Origin: Chrysaora quinquecirrha
Taxonomy: Eukaryota; Cnidaria; Scyphozoa; Semaeostomeae; Pelagiidae
NCBI GenBank assembly: GCA_014526335.1
Contig: JACTAT010000044.1
Span: forward strand, 1,866,182 to 1,930,181
Length of the DNA: 64,000 nucleotides
Direction of reading: 5' to 3'
The translations under genes were made by a program, and so were the position numbers. The notes below the pieces were generated by a model. That model was not told the origin of the DNA. It did no database searches and was given only the letters and a program-made list of their open reading frames with translations. Numbering within the stretch: the first letter of the stretch is position 1; each line of letters begins with the position of its first letter. Shown here piece by piece: positions 1-13,626 of this stretch.

Positions 1-848
1 ACAAACTCAATATTTTTTTTTAGCAAACTAAACTAACTAACTTACGAACTAACAACAAACTAACTTACAAACTAACTAACCAACTAACTAAATAACTAAC
101 TAACCAACTAACCAACTAAGTCTCTATCTTACTAACTAGCTAACATACAAGCTATTCTTGCAAACTAACTTACCAGCTTACTACCTAACAAACTAACTGA
201 CTAGCAGACAAACTCGCTTCATATCTAATTTACAAAAAAACTAACTAACTAACTAACAAACCAACTCTCTATCTTACTAGCTAACTAACATATCAACTAT
301 GCTTGCAAACTAACTAACCATCTTACTTTCTAATTACTTAACAACTAAGTAGCTAACTAACTAACTAACTGACTCTCTTTCTTACAAACTAACTAAAATA
401 CAAGCTCTGCTTGCAACTTAACCTACCAGCTTATTATCTAACAAAGTAACTAACTAGAAAACAAATTCGCTACCTATCTAATTTAGAAACAAACAAACTA
501 ACTAACTAATTAACTAACTAACCCATCAACTAACTAACTAACTCTGTATCTTAAAAATTAGCTAGCATACATTCTATGCTTGCAACCTAACTAACTTGCT
601 TACTAACTAACCTTGTTAACTAACTAATTAACAAACTATATAACTCATCAACTAAATAAATAATTAACAAAATAACTAAGTAAGACTCTATCTTACTAAT
701 TAACTAACATACAAACAATGCTCGCAACCTAACTAACTATCTTAAAAACGAATTAACTAACTAACTAACTAACAAACTAACTAACTAACTCTGTATCTTA
801 CTAACTAGCTAACATGCAAGACATGCCTGCAACCTAACTATCAAGCTT

Positions 849-930
<82 letters not shown>

Positions 931-1200
931 AATCTTGCTTAATATCTAACTTACTAATTAACTCACGAACTAACTAATAAACTAACTCTTTATAATACCA
1001 ACCAACTAAAATACAAGCAATGCTTGCAACCTAACTAACCAGCTTACTAACAAACTATCTAATTAACAAAAAAAAAACTCGCTTACCTACTCTCTATTTT
1101 ATTAGCAAATTAACTAACTCACTAACTAACTATATAACTCTCTATCTTAATAACTAACTAACATTAAAGCGATGCTTGAAACCTAACTAACAAGTTTTTG

Positions 1201-1279
<79 letters not shown>

Positions 1280-2514
1280 CTTTCTAACTAACTAACTAAC
1301 TAACTAACCAAATAACATACTATAAAAGGTCTGTTTGCAACATAACTAACCAGCTTACTAACTAATTAACTAACTAACTTACAATCAAAATCGTTAACTA
1401 TCTTTTTTATTAGCAAACTAACTAACTAACTAACCAACTAACTAGCTAACCAGCTTACTGACTAACTAAGTACCTAACTAACAAACAAACTCACTTACTA
1501 TCTTTTTTTATTAGCAAACTAAACTAACTAACTAACTAACTAACCAACTAACGTACAATCTAACTAACCAACTAGGCAAATAACTCTCTATCTTACTAAC
1601 TAACTAACCTAAAAGCGATGCTTGCAACCTAACTAACTAGCTCACTTACTAACAATCTTATTAACTAACAAACAAACTTGCTAACTATCTTTTTTATTAG
1701 CAAACTTTCTAACTAACTAACTAACTAACTAACTTACTAACTAACTAACATACAGGCTCTGCTTGCAACCTAACCAGCCAGCATACTAACTAACTATCTA
1801 ACTAACTAACAAAAAAACTCGCTAACAATCTTTTTTATTTGCAAACTAAGTAAGTAACTAACTAACTTAGGAAGTAACAGCAAACTAACTTAGAAACTAA
1901 CTAACCAACTAGCTACATAACTTTCCATCTTACTAACTAACTAACATGCAAGCTATGGTTGCAAACAAACTGACCAGCTAACTAACTAACGAACTAACAA
2001 ACTAGCAAACAAACTCGCTGCCTATCGAATTTATGAAAAAACTAACTAACTAACCATCTAATTAACTAAGTCTCTATGTTACTAATTAACTAACATACAA
2101 GCTATGCTTCCAACCTAACTAACAATCTTACTAACTCACTGACTAACTAACGTATTAACTAGCTATTTAACTAACTAACTAACTAACTATCTAGCTAACA
2201 CTCTATGTTACTAAGTAACTAACTAACATATTAGCTATGCTTCTAACCTAACTAGCCAGCTTACTAACTAACTAACTAAACTAACTAACAACCAAACTTG
2301 CTAACTGTCTATCTTACTAACTAACTAACTAACTAATTAAGTAATTAACGAACGAACTAACTAGCTAACTAACTAACTAACTAACTAACTAACCCTCTTT
2401 TTACTAACTAACTATAATGCAAGCTATATTTGCAAAATAGATAACCAGCTTACTAACTAACTAAGTAACTAACTAACAAACAAACTCACTAGCTATCTTT
2501 TTTATTAGCAAACC

Positions 2515-2546
<32 letters not shown>

Positions 2547-2717
2547 AACCAACTAACGTACAAACTAACTAACCAAAGAGGTAAATAACTCTTTATCTTA
2601 CTAACTAACTAACATAAAAACGATGCTTGCAACCTAACTAACCAGCTTACTAACTAACTATCTAACTAACTAATAAACTAACTCGTTAACAAGCTGTTTT
2701 ATTAGCAAACTAACTAG

Positions 2718-2757
<40 letters not shown>

Positions 2758-3197
2758 AAAAGACTAATTAAATAACTAACTAACTAACTAACAAACTAAT
2801 TTAAAAACTAACTAGCCAAATAGCTGAATAACTCTATATCGTACTAACTAACTAACATACAGGCTTTGCTTGCATCCTAACCAACCAGCTTACTAACTAA
2901 CTATCTAACTATCTAACAAACAAACTCGCTAGCTATCTTTTTTATTAGCAAACTAACTAACTAACTAACTAACTTACGAACTTACAACAAACTAACTTAC
3001 AAACTAACTAACCAACTAGCTACATAACTTTCTATCTTACTAACTAACTAACTTACAAGCTATGCTTGTAAACTAACTTACCAGCTTACTAACTAACAAA
3101 CTAACAAACTAAGTCTCTATGTCACTAACTAAATAACATATAAGCTATGCTTCCAGCCTAACAAACAATCTTACCAACTCACTAACTAACTAACTAT

Positions 3198-3232
<35 letters not shown>

Positions 3233-4815
3233 AATAACTAACCAATTAACTAACAAAATAACTAACTATCTAGCTAACACTCTATCTTACTAACTAACAT
3301 ACAACCAATTCTTCCATCCAAACTAACAGGTTTACTAACTAACTAACTAAACTAATTAACAATTAAACTCGCTAGCTATCTAATTTATTAACAAACTAAC
3401 TAATTAACTAACTAACTAACTAACCAACTAACCAACTAAATAACCAATCAACCAACTAATTAAGTAACAAGCAAACCTAACAAATCAACTAACTAACTAA
3501 CTAACTAACTAACTAGCCAACTAAATATCCAATCAAGCAACTAACTAACTAACTAACAAACTAACTAACTAACTCTGTATCTTATTAACTAGCTAACAAT
3601 CAAGATATGCATGCAACCTAGCTTACTAACTAACTAACTAACTCACTAACTATCTAACTAACTAATGTACTCTCTATCTTGCTAACTAACTAACAAAAAG
3701 CTATGGATGCAACCTAACTAACAAGTTTTTTTTTTAACTAACTAACTAACTAACAAACTAACTAACTAACCAAGTAACTAACTATCTAACTAACAAACAA
3801 ACTCGCTAACTAACCATCTTACTAACTAACTAACTAACTAACAATCTTATCAACTAACTAACTAACTAGCTGCCAATCAACTAATCAACTAACTAACCAA
3901 CTAACTAACTAACTCTCTATCTTGCTAAATAACTTACGAACAAGCTATGCTTGCAACCACACTAAGCAGCTTTCTAAATTACTAACTAACTAACTAACAA
4001 ACACACTCGCTAACTTTCGTATTTACTGACAAACTAACTAACTAATTAACTAACTAAATACCTAACTAATTAACTAACTATGTAACTAACCAATTAACCA
4101 ACTAATTAACTAATTGTTTATCGTAGTGGCTAACTAATATACAAGCTATTCTTGCAACCTAACTATTAAGCTTACTAACCAAGTAACTAACTAACTAGCT
4201 AAGTAACTATTCAACTAACTAACTAACTAACCAATCAAGTAACTAATTCAACTTTCAAGCTTACTACCTAACTAACTAGCTAACTAACTAACTAACTAAA
4301 TAACTAACTAAGTAACTAATCAACTGACAGTCTAACTAACCAAGAAACTAACTAACTCTCTATCTTGCTAACTAAGTTACAAAACAAACTATGCTTGCAA
4401 CCTTACTAACCAGCTTACTAAATAACTAGCTAACTAACTAACAAAGAAACTCGCTAACTCTTGTGTTTACTAACAAATTAACTAAGAAACTAACTAACTA
4501 ACTAACCAACTAACTAATTAAATTAATATAGTACCAACTATCTAACTCACCATCCTACTAACTAACTAATATACAAGCTATTCTTACAACCAAATTAACA
4601 AGTTTACTAACAAGCTAATTAACTAACTAACAAACAAACTTGCTACCTATCTAATTTACTCACAAACCAACTACGTAACGGATTAACAAATAAACTAAAC
4701 AACTAACTAACTAATCAACTAACCAACTAAATAAATAACTAACCAATTAATTAACTAACTCTATATTACTAGGTAACTAACATACAAGCTATGCTTGCAA
4801 TCAAACTACCAGCTT

Positions 4816-4848
<33 letters not shown>

Positions 4849-6140
4849 GAAACAAACTCGCTAACTATCTAATTTACTAACAAACTAACTAACTAATCAA
4901 CTAACTAACTAAAAACTAACTAACTAACCTTCTATCTAACTAATACACAAGCTATTCCTGCAACCTAACTATTAAGTTTACTAAATAACTAATTAACTAA
5001 CTAATCAACTAACTAACTAACTAACCAACTAACTAGCTAACTCTCTATCTTACTAACTAACTTACGAACAAGCTATGCTTGCAACTTAACTAACCAGCTT
5101 ACTAACTAAGAAACTAACTAACCAAGTATCTAAATAATTCTCTATTATACTAACTAACTAACATACAAGCGATGCTTGAAACCTAACTAACTAGCTTACT
5201 AACTAACTATCTAACTAACAAAAACAAAAGAGCTAGCTATCATTTTATTAGCAAACTAACTACCTAACTAACTAACTAACGAACTAACAAAGCAACAATC
5301 ATAAAAACTAACTAACCAACTAGCTAAATAACTATCTATCTTACTAACAAACTAACATACAAGCTATGCTTGCAAACTAACTAACCAGCTTACAAACTAA
5401 ATAACTAATTAATTAACAAAAAAACTCGCTAACTATCTAATTTATTAATTAACTAACAAACTCACTAACCAACAAGCTAACTAACTAACAAACGTACTAA
5501 CTAACTAATTAACCAACTAACTAGCTAATATTCTATCTACTAACCAACTTACATACAAGCTATGCAACTAACTAACTAACTAACTATCTCACTAACTAAC
5601 TAACTAACTCTCTATCTTACTAACTAACTAACATACAAGCTTTGCTTGCAACTTACCTTACCAGCTTTTTAACAAACTAAATATCTCACTAGAAAATAAC
5701 ACCGCTACCTGTCTAATTTACAAACTAATTAACTAATTAACTAACTAATTAACTCACTAACCCATCAACTAACTAAAGAACTTACGAAGTAACTTACCTA
5801 CTCTGTATCTTATTAACTAGCTAACATACATGCTATGCCTGCAACCTAATTAACTAGCTTACTAACTAACTATCTTACTAACTAGCAAACAAACACGCTA
5901 CATCTCTAATTTACAAACAAACTAACTAACTAACCAACAAACAAACTCTCTATCTCACTAACTAACTGACATACAGGCTATGCTTGCAATTCAACGAACA
6001 AGTTTTTGTAATTAACTAACTAACAAACTAACCAAGTAACTAACTATCTAACTAAAAAAACAAACTCGCTATCTATCTAATTTGCTTACTATCTAACTAA
6101 CTAACTAACATAGAAGCTATGCTTGCAACCTAACTAAAAC
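1..6140. repeat. AACT-based satellite block, about 6 kb
   Basis: The stretch is nearly all variants of the tetranucleotide AACT/CTAA. Longer, irregularly spaced blocks are embedded in it: a CTCTATCTTACTAACTAAC segment, then ACATACAAGC-TATGCTTGCAACC, then CAAACTCGCTA and a TCTAATTTAC segment. These recur roughly every 100-300 bp, so this is a diverged higher-order satellite rather than a simple microsatellite. I see no gene. The same family recurs at 11279-12764 and 35738-37229. Confidence 0.9.
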
Positions 6141-6552
6141 TAGATGCGGAATAGGCCACCGGGACACCGGGAAATTTCCCGGTGCGCCCTTTGCCTTAAT
6201 TTTTTTTGAATAACTAGTTTTTTCAAAAAAAATCACCGCATTCCTTCGCATTATACTAAATAGATATTTCCTCTCCATGAACGCACATTAGGGGGGTTCG
6301 ATATTCCCCATTTTTATCAGTCTGCCCAGTCGGTCCAAAAATTTTACCTTATTGGGGGCCTATTATAAGGGGTCTTGAAGCCTAGAAACCCTGAAAAAAT
6401 CAGCTTAATGCCGCAATCCGAACTAAAAAAATGGCTAAGCCACTGCCGATTAACTTCACTTTGGTCATAATATTAACGGCTCTAATAGCTTGTCAATCCA
6501 CATTTTTCCTGTCACTTGTCTGCTTGATCGCTTATTTACTTTCTGTACTTGG
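6141..6552. other. Non-repetitive spacer, no gene seen
   Basis: The satellite stops at about 6140. The spacer has a short GC-rich hairpin near 6160-6200 (CACCGGGACACCGGG followed by TTTCCCGGTG) and no credible reading frame. It has no counterpart in copy 2, where this part falls in the assembly gap. Confidence 0.6.
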
Positions 6553-6574
6553 CCTTTTCTAAAAAGAGGAACAA

Positions 6575-7332
6575 GAGGAATGAGAAGAAATGAAGAGGAC
6601 GGAGGAGGAATGAAGAGGAACGAGGAGGAATGAAGAGGAACGAGGAGGAATAACGAGCAAGGAGGAGGAATGAAGAGGAACGAGGAGGAATGAAGAGGAA
6701 CGAGGAGAAATGAAGAGGAACGAAGAGGAATGAAAAGTAACGAGGAGGAATGAAGAGGAACAAGGAGGAATAACGACAAACGTGGAGGAATGAAGAGGAA
6801 TGAGGAGGAATGAAGAGGAACTGGGAGGAACAAAGATGAACGAGGAACAATGAAGAGAAACGAGGACGAATAAGGAGCAAGGAGGAGGAATGAAGAGGAA
6901 CGAGGAAGAATGAAGAGGAACGAGGAGGAACAAAGAGGAAGGAGGAGGAATGAAGAGGAATGGGGAGGAGCGAAGATAGACGGGAAGGAACAAAGAGGAA
7001 CGGGGAGGGACAAAGAGGAACGAGGATGAATGAAGAGGAACGGGGAGGGACAAAGAGGAACGAGGAACAATGAAGAGGAACCAGGAGGAATGAAGAAGAA
7101 CAAGGAGGAATGAAGAGGAACGAGCAGGGACAAGAGGAAAGAGGAGGAATGAAGAGGAATGAGGAGGATTGAAGACAAACAAGGAGGAATAAAGAGGAAC
7201 TGGGAGGATTGAAGAGGAACGGGAAAGAATGAAGAGGAACGAGGAGGAATAAAGGAGAACGAGGAGGAAAGAAGAGGAACCAAGAGGAACGGGGAGGAAT
7301 AAGGAGAAAAGGGGAGGAACAAGGAGGAACAG
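6575..7332. repeat. GA-rich 20-bp minisatellite
   Basis: Imperfect tandem units of GAAGAGGAACGAGGAGGAAT make up the outer part of the foldback left arm. All six frames stay open here only because the purine-only sequence lacks stop codons on one strand; the Ser/Pro/Phe-rich translations are artefacts. Confidence 0.9.
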
Positions 7333-8303
7333 GGTGTTTATTCTGCTCTCTTAAACTTGTAAAAGATGATGACTTTGATTGATAGGTAGATCGTTTGTGC
7401 TTTAGATTTTGTTTCGCCATTTTGTCTAGAGGGAATTCATCAGCTGACCCGATTTTAGATTGGCTATTACTAAAAGGGGGAATGTGGAATTGGGGAAAGG
7501 AATCGAGGAATAAAACAATAACTACAGAAATGAGTGTGAATTACTTTTCTATTGTATATACCTGTTCTATTGCGTTTATTATCTTGTCGAATTATTTTAT
7601 ATTACCTGATCATATTACCCGATCATGTCTTCATATTCCCCGATTCTCCTTTTAGTAATTCATAAAGGAAAATATGAATATTACTGGAGACATTAGGTTG
7701 AAAAAGCTGTATGATATAATATATGCTAGTAGTTGTGCACCTGCAATCTTTTAGCATTATTTCTTAAACCCGTATATGCAGAAGCTTCCTTATTCCCTTT
7801 TATTAATAGCTATACCCAGTTACTAAATTGAGACATTGTGTGATTACTAAGTACGATGACATAATTAGAATGTTAATCGCCCATTAGTCTGGTTTGATAA
7901 ATCTGTGTCATTTGTCTGGCGGCAAGCCTTTTGTAAAAGAAATTCCAACAGCTTGTAATCTTTTTCTGTTTATTTCAAGTTCAGATTTCAAGGAAATTCG
8001 TGTTAATCTTTTGCTGATTATCTTTGTTGATCATATGATGTAACTTTTCTTATTCATGCCATGCCACGTCGCTTTTTTTAACATTCAAGGCATACTTCAT
8101 TCAAAATTTGCTCTTTTTCATCGCAAGGGGCATTCACTCCTTTATCTTGCCAGTACGAGAGCATCCTCATCCTTATCCACATCTGAAACTGGACTTCCTT
8201 GCTTAAAACCCTGTGTTGCTATAGTGTGGCCTAATTACCGTAATTGGGACATTGAATGCTTTATTTTAGAAAAACTTAAAGGGTTTATGAAATATTAATT
8301 ATT

Positions 8304-9040
8304 ATTTTCTTGCTTTCATATTTTCTTGCTTCTATATTTTCCTGCTTCCCTATTTTCTTGCTTCCATATTTTCTTGCTTCAATATATTCTTGCTTCCATA
8401 TTTTCTTGCTTCTATATTCTCTTGCATCTATATTTTCTTGCTTCAATATTTTCTTGCTTCTATATTTTCTTGCTTCAATATATTCTTGCTTCTATATTTT
8501 CTTGCTTCGATATATTTTGCTTCCATATTTTCTTGCTTCTATATTTTCTTGCTTCAATATATTCTTGCTTACCTATTTTCTTGCTTTAATATTTTCTTGC
8601 TTCTATATTTTCTTGCTTCCATATTTTCTTGCTTCTATATTTTCTTGCTTCTATATTTTCTTGCTTCAATATCTTCTTTCTTCGATATATTCTTGCTTCT
8701 ATGTTTTCTTTCTTCAATATATCCTTGCTTCCATATTTTCTTGCTTCAATATTTTCTTGCTTCCATAATTTCTTGCTTCTATATTTTCTTGCTTCTATAT
8801 TTTGTTGCTTCAATATATTCGTGCTTACCTATTTTCTTGCTTCTATATTTTCTTGCTTCAATATTTTCTTGCTTCAATATATTCTTTCTTCCATATTTTC
8901 TTGCTTCTATATTTTCTTGCATCCATATTTTCTTGCTTCCATATTTTCTTGCTTCTATATTTTCTTCCTTCCATATTTTCTTGCTTCAATATTTTCTTGC
9001 TTCCATATTTTCTTGTTTCAATATTTCCTTGCTTCCATAT
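8304..9040. repeat. 16-bp minisatellite, copy 1 (737 bp)
   Basis: Tandem units of CTTGCTTCTATATTTT, with CAATATT and CCATATT variants, form the loop between the foldback arms. The equivalent array in copy 2 (32210-33501) is about 1.3 kb, so the array length varies. Hydrophobic translations of this array are not genes. Confidence 0.95.
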
Positions 9041-9975
9041 TATTGTACCCCTTTTATATTTCTTGCTTCCTTACCCCTTTCATTTTTTTCTGAAAGTAAA
9101 GTATTCAATATCCCAAATATGGTAATAAGGCCACACTTAAGCAAAACAAAGTTTTAAGCAAGGATGTACAGTATGAGATGTGGATAAAGATGAGGTCGCT
9201 CTCGTGCTTGCAAGATAGAAGAGTGAATACCCCCTTGGGATAAAAAGAGCAGATTTTGAATGAAGTATGCCTTTAATGTTAAAAAACAACGATGTGGCAT
9301 GGCATAAATACAAAAAGTTTCGTCATACGATCAGCAAAAATAATCAGCAAAAGAGTAACATGAATTTCCTTGAAATCTGAACTTGAAATAAACAGAAAAA
9401 AGTTACAAGCTGTTGAAATTTCTTTTACAAAATGCTTGACGCTAGACAAATGACACAGATTAATCGAACAAGACTAATAGGCGATTAACAATCTAATTAT
9501 GTCATCATACTTAGTAATAACACTATTCCTCATTTTAGTAATTTGTTCTAGCTATTAATAAAAGGGGGAATAAGAAAGTTTCTGCATATACAGGTTTAAG
9601 AAATAATCCCAAAATATTGCAGGTGCACAACTACGAGCATTTATTATATCATACAGCTATTTTCCACCTCATATCTCCAGTAATTTTCGTATTGCGCCTT
9701 TATCAATTACTTAAAGGGAGAATCGGGTAATGTGTAAACTATAACAGATGGATTTTAAAATAATTCGACAAGATAGTAAACTCAATAAAACAGGTATATA
9801 CAATAGAAAAGAAATTCAGACTTATTTCTGTAGTTATTCCTCATTGTTCCTCTTTGCTCCAATTTATTCCTCTTCATTCCTCCTTGTTCCTCTCCGTTCC
9901 TCTTCATTCCTCTCCGTTCCTCTTCATTCCTCCTCACTCCTCTTGTTCCTTTTTTTAGAAATAGCCTTTCCTACT

Positions 9976-11278
9976 TCATTTTCAACCGCCACAGAACCCT
10001 CCTCACGCACATTCCCTGTGAAATTTTGAATGAATGTAGCTTTTTTCTGCTTAAAAGCTGCAGCCGCATGCAAAATGCCGTTAACCGATGTCAATACATA
10101 CCAAAAAAACCCAAGCAGCAACTATTTCAGAAGCCGCAAACCGTAAATAAGCATCACGAAATCCGTAAACCGCACTCAAAATAGGGGTCAAACAGGAGTC
10201 GAAGCTGTGAAGCCGCAATCCTATATTAAGCCCCCTATTGGCAACATCAGTCCTTGCAAATCGATTAGTAGTTAGCCCAAAGCTTTGAAAAATTTGAAAA
10301 AGTTCGGACCATGAAAGTTCTCTGAAGTAATGAGTCTTTTTGGAAAGTTACGAGTGAAGAACTGATATATATAACGATCACAATTGATCCAGGACAGTTA
10401 AAATTGAAGTCAGTAGAATTCGAATTGGACCAACACAGCGCTTTAGACAAAAACAATGCGAATCGGACCAACACAGCGCTTTAGACAAAAAAAATGCACA
10501 TAAATCATTATTGGAATTTGTAGAACACTTTGAGATGCCTGATTTAAAGATCCATCGATACAATAATAAAATAATGGCGTTGACTGCTGAAACAATCTAC
10601 TTGCTCATCTAAGTTGAAGTCGTTTCTGAAGTTTTATGTAACATAGTATGAAAGAAATGCTAGCCTAATCCTGGTATTTTGAAAAATTATCCGGGGAGCA
10701 TGCCCCAGACACCCCTAAATGGTTTTGGCTTACACTGCTCACAAGTTACCATTGCAAAAAAAGGAATCTACACTGGACACTTGTTCCAGCATTTTATTTC
10801 CATTCGAATATGGATACCGGTCATTAATTCCTAGGCTTCATAAACATTTCTTTAATTTAGGCTTGTTTGATTACTTATACTTTATTTTCCTTTTGAGTAA
10901 AAGTCATAGACAATCGGACCTCGTCTCCTAAGCTGGAGAATTTGCTTTCTCTGTAGAATCTTGGAAGATAGCTTGTGTCTGGATAACTGGTATTTTCATA
11001 ATGAAAAATTTCCGAGCATTTAAATGGTGTAGTTTCAAAAATGGAGCCGATTTTGCTCGCTTCGCTAGTTGCCCTAATTTTATAACCATTCTGCGCAATC
11101 CATTGGGTGAGATTTAAAAAAGCATTATGCATTTGTGTTGAAAAAATAACTGATTCTTGACCACATGAAGTTTACGAGGCCTATCTTACTAGCCCCAAAG
11201 CTAAGCAGTATGGTCACGTATTGGCGCCCTTTTTGCTGCTTTTTCCAGTGGGATGAATGGTAGCCAGTCCGCCACTGT
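9976..11278. other. Undetermined sequence between foldback and satellite
   Basis: No convincing gene. It holds two tandem copies of a ~38-bp unit at about 10423-10498 (core GGACCAACACAGCGCTTTAG). A short coding-like stretch follows on the plus strand at about 10495-10611 and ends in TAA; it could be a terminal exon or a relic. A segment near 10690-10720 (GGGGAGCATGCCCC) is palindromic. The whole stretch is repeated at 34438-35737. Confidence 0.5.
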
Positions 11279-11327
11279 TAACTAACTAATTACCTAACCA
11301 ACTAACTAACTATCTAACTAACTAACC

Positions 11328-11359
<32 letters not shown>

Positions 11360-12764
11360 GTCTATCTTACTTGCTAACTAATTCAAAAGCTATTACTGCA
11401 ACCTAACTATTAAGCTTACTAACCAACTAACTAACTAATCAACTAACTAACTAACTAAACAACTAACTAACTAACTCTCTATCTTACTAACTAACTTACA
11501 AACAAGCTATGCTTGCAACTTAAATAACCAGCGTACTAAATAACAAACTAACTAAAAACAAACAAACTCGCTAACTCTCCTATTCACTAACTAACTAAGA
11601 AACTATCTAACTAACTAACTAACCAACTAACTAACTAACTTACTAAATTACCAGCTAACTAACTCACTATCTTACTAACTAACTAATAAACAACCTATGC
11701 TTGTAACCTAACTAACAAGCTTACTAACTAACTAATTAACTAAGTAACAAACAAACCCACTACCTATGTAATTTACAAACAAATTAAGTAACTAACTAAT
11801 GAACTAATTAACTAATTAACTAAATAACTAATTAACTAACCAACTAACTTACAAACTAACTCTATATTACTAACTAACTAATATACAACCTATGCTTGCA
11901 ACCTAACTAACAAGCTTACTAACTAATTAATTAACTAACTAACTAGCAAACTCAAAAGCTATATAATTTACAAACAAACTAAGTAACTAACTAATTACCT
12001 AGCTAACTAACCAACTAACTAAATATTTAACTAACCAACTAATTAACTCACTAACTAACCAACTAACTAACAAACTCTATATTACTAACTAACTAACATA
12101 CAAGCTGTTCTTGCAAGCAAACTTCCAGCTTACTAACTAACTAACTACCTAACTAACAAATCAACTCGCTAACTATCTAATTTACTAACAAACTAACTAA
12201 TTAATTAACTAACTAACTACCTAACAACCTAACTAACTATCTAACTAACTAACTAACCAACCAACTAACTAAATAACTCTATATCTTACTAGCTAACTAA
12301 TACACAAGCTTTTCTTGTAACCTAACTATTAAGCTTACTACCTAACTAACTAACTAATTAACTAACTAACTAGCTAACTAACTAATCAAATGACTAACTA
12401 ACTAATCATCTAACTAAATAACTCTCTATCTTACTAACTTACTTACGAACAAGCTATGCTTGTAACCTAACTACCCAGCTTTCTAAATTACTAACTAACT
12501 AACTAACAAACAAACTAGCTAACTCTTGTATTTACTGATAAGTTGATTAAGAAACTAACAAATTAACTAACCATCTAACTAACTAGCTCAATAAATTACC
12601 AACTAGCTAACTCACTATCTTACTAACTAACTAATATACAACCTATGCTTTCATTCTTACTAACCAGCTTACTAACTAACTAATTAACTAACTAACAAAC
12701 AAACTCACTAGCTATCTAATTTACTAACAAACTAAGAAGCTAACTAATTAACTATATAACTAAT
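11279..12764. repeat. AACT-based satellite, second block
   Basis: Same family as 1-6140, including the palindrome CAAGCTATGCTTG at 11513-11525. It abuts the left end of Polinton copy 1. Confidence 0.9.
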
Positions 12765-13331
12765 GAGAGTAGGTTGCAAAGGAGTGGCTGTGCAGACACG
12801 CTGGTCCTGCAGACAGTGACGTCATCAGTGACGTCATCAGGTCGCGCTATAGTGCGACGGTTTTTATGAATATATTATGCTGGTTTTTCCAACCTCGTTT
12901 TCAAGAGTCTCACAGGGGTATCATCAGTGACGTCATCAGGTCGCGCTATAGTGCGACGAGTTTCTCCAACCTCAAGAGTTCCTTAACCGCTAGCCTCGTT
13001 TCCGATTTAACAATCTAGGACTTTCCAGAATGTTCCAGATGACGTCATCAAGTCATAACGCAGATGTTAAATAATAAAGAGGTTCAATTTACAACAATTC
13101 AATTTACAACAATTCAATTTACAACAATTCAATTTACAACAATTCAATTTACAACAATTCAATTCAATTCAGTCCAATAGTTCAATAATTCATAATTTAT
13201 AACATTCATAATTCAATTTATAACAGAAGCAATACCCAAGAAAAGCTATAACACTATAACTATAACTTCAACTCGGTTAAGTACTTTACAGGTAAAGTCA
13301 CTTGTTTTCCAGGAAAACACTTGCCTTTGTC
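12765..13331. promoter_or_regulatory. Polinton left terminal region with CRE, HSE and hairpins
   Basis: Four perfect TGACGTCA octamers (CREB/ATF site) lie at 12817-12824, 12829-12836, 12928-12935 and 13040-13047. A near-perfect hairpin GTCGCGCTATAGTGCGAC occurs twice, at 12841-12858 and 12940-12957. A perfect three-unit heat-shock element, TTCCAGAATGTTC, lies at 13023-13035 just before the last CRE. A 15-bp tandem repeat (TTCAATTTACAACAA) follows at about 13083-13165. Polinton termini act in replication and integration, so the sites may serve transcription, replication or both. No gene is seen. Confidence 0.6.
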
Positions 13332-13427
13332 CTCTTCTGGGTATTAAAATGAACAGCTTTGCTAAGTAACAACTCGGCTTTTATTAACGACTTTTTAAGA
13401 AACGACTTTGAAAAAGATCTGTTCAAG
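13332..13427. pseudogene. Scrambled fragments of the polymerase B gene
   Basis: Bases 13332-13350 are identical, in direct orientation, to 30636-30654 within the polB gene. Bases 13397-13427 match the reverse complement of 30596-30626, which is adjacent in polB, with one mismatch. Two neighbouring polB pieces therefore lie here in opposite orientations. This is a rearrangement relic near the left end of the element. Confidence 0.6.
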
Positions 13428-13626
13428 AAACCTAAAAGAACCAAACACACCTCCATGTTGCTCTCACAATGAACATCTCAACATTAAGCAAGTGCAAAAA
13501 CAAGTTGAAACAAAAAAAAACCGAGAGAGAAAAGAAGAGGTAGAGTCGAACCGGGGTTATATTTTTAGAGTCTAAATTGTAAGCGAAATCTAGAAATCTA
13601 GTCTATATTGTATACGAAAAATCGCG

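Larger units (their letters stand above)
6553..9975. mobile_element. Foldback-like element, copy 1
   Basis: Two long inverted arms flank a minisatellite. The left arm (about 6553-8303) holds a GA-rich minisatellite and about 800 bp of unique sequence. The right arm (about 9041-9975) is its diverged reverse complement, ending in a shorter CT-rich version of the same minisatellite at 9838-9950. Matching blocks include TTATCCACATCTGAAAC (left) against the complement of the GATGTGGATAAAGATGAGG region (right). Long inverted repeats containing tandem repeats are typical of foldback (FB) transposons. I see no transposase, and the exact ends and target duplication are not resolved. Short reading frames inside it are low-complexity or arm sequence, not genes. 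Confidence 0.6.

Noticed and set aside
1..6140. CRISPR-like or telomeric array
   Set aside because: The AACT units have no spacer structure and do not match TTAGGG-type telomere repeats; this is a eukaryotic satellite.
6465..7420. Long Ser/Pro/Phe-rich minus-strand reading frames
   Set aside because: Translation of a purine-only 20-bp minisatellite in several overlapping frames; open by composition, not coding.
8310..9157. Hydrophobic repetitive plus-strand frames resembling membrane proteins
   Set aside because: A 16-bp repeat read in all frames; repeats because the DNA repeats. The same holds for 32232-33620.
13540..13560. tRNA B-box-like sequence (GGTTCGACTCT on the minus strand)
   Set aside because: No A box at the right distance and the T-stem does not pair, so no tRNA or SINE call.
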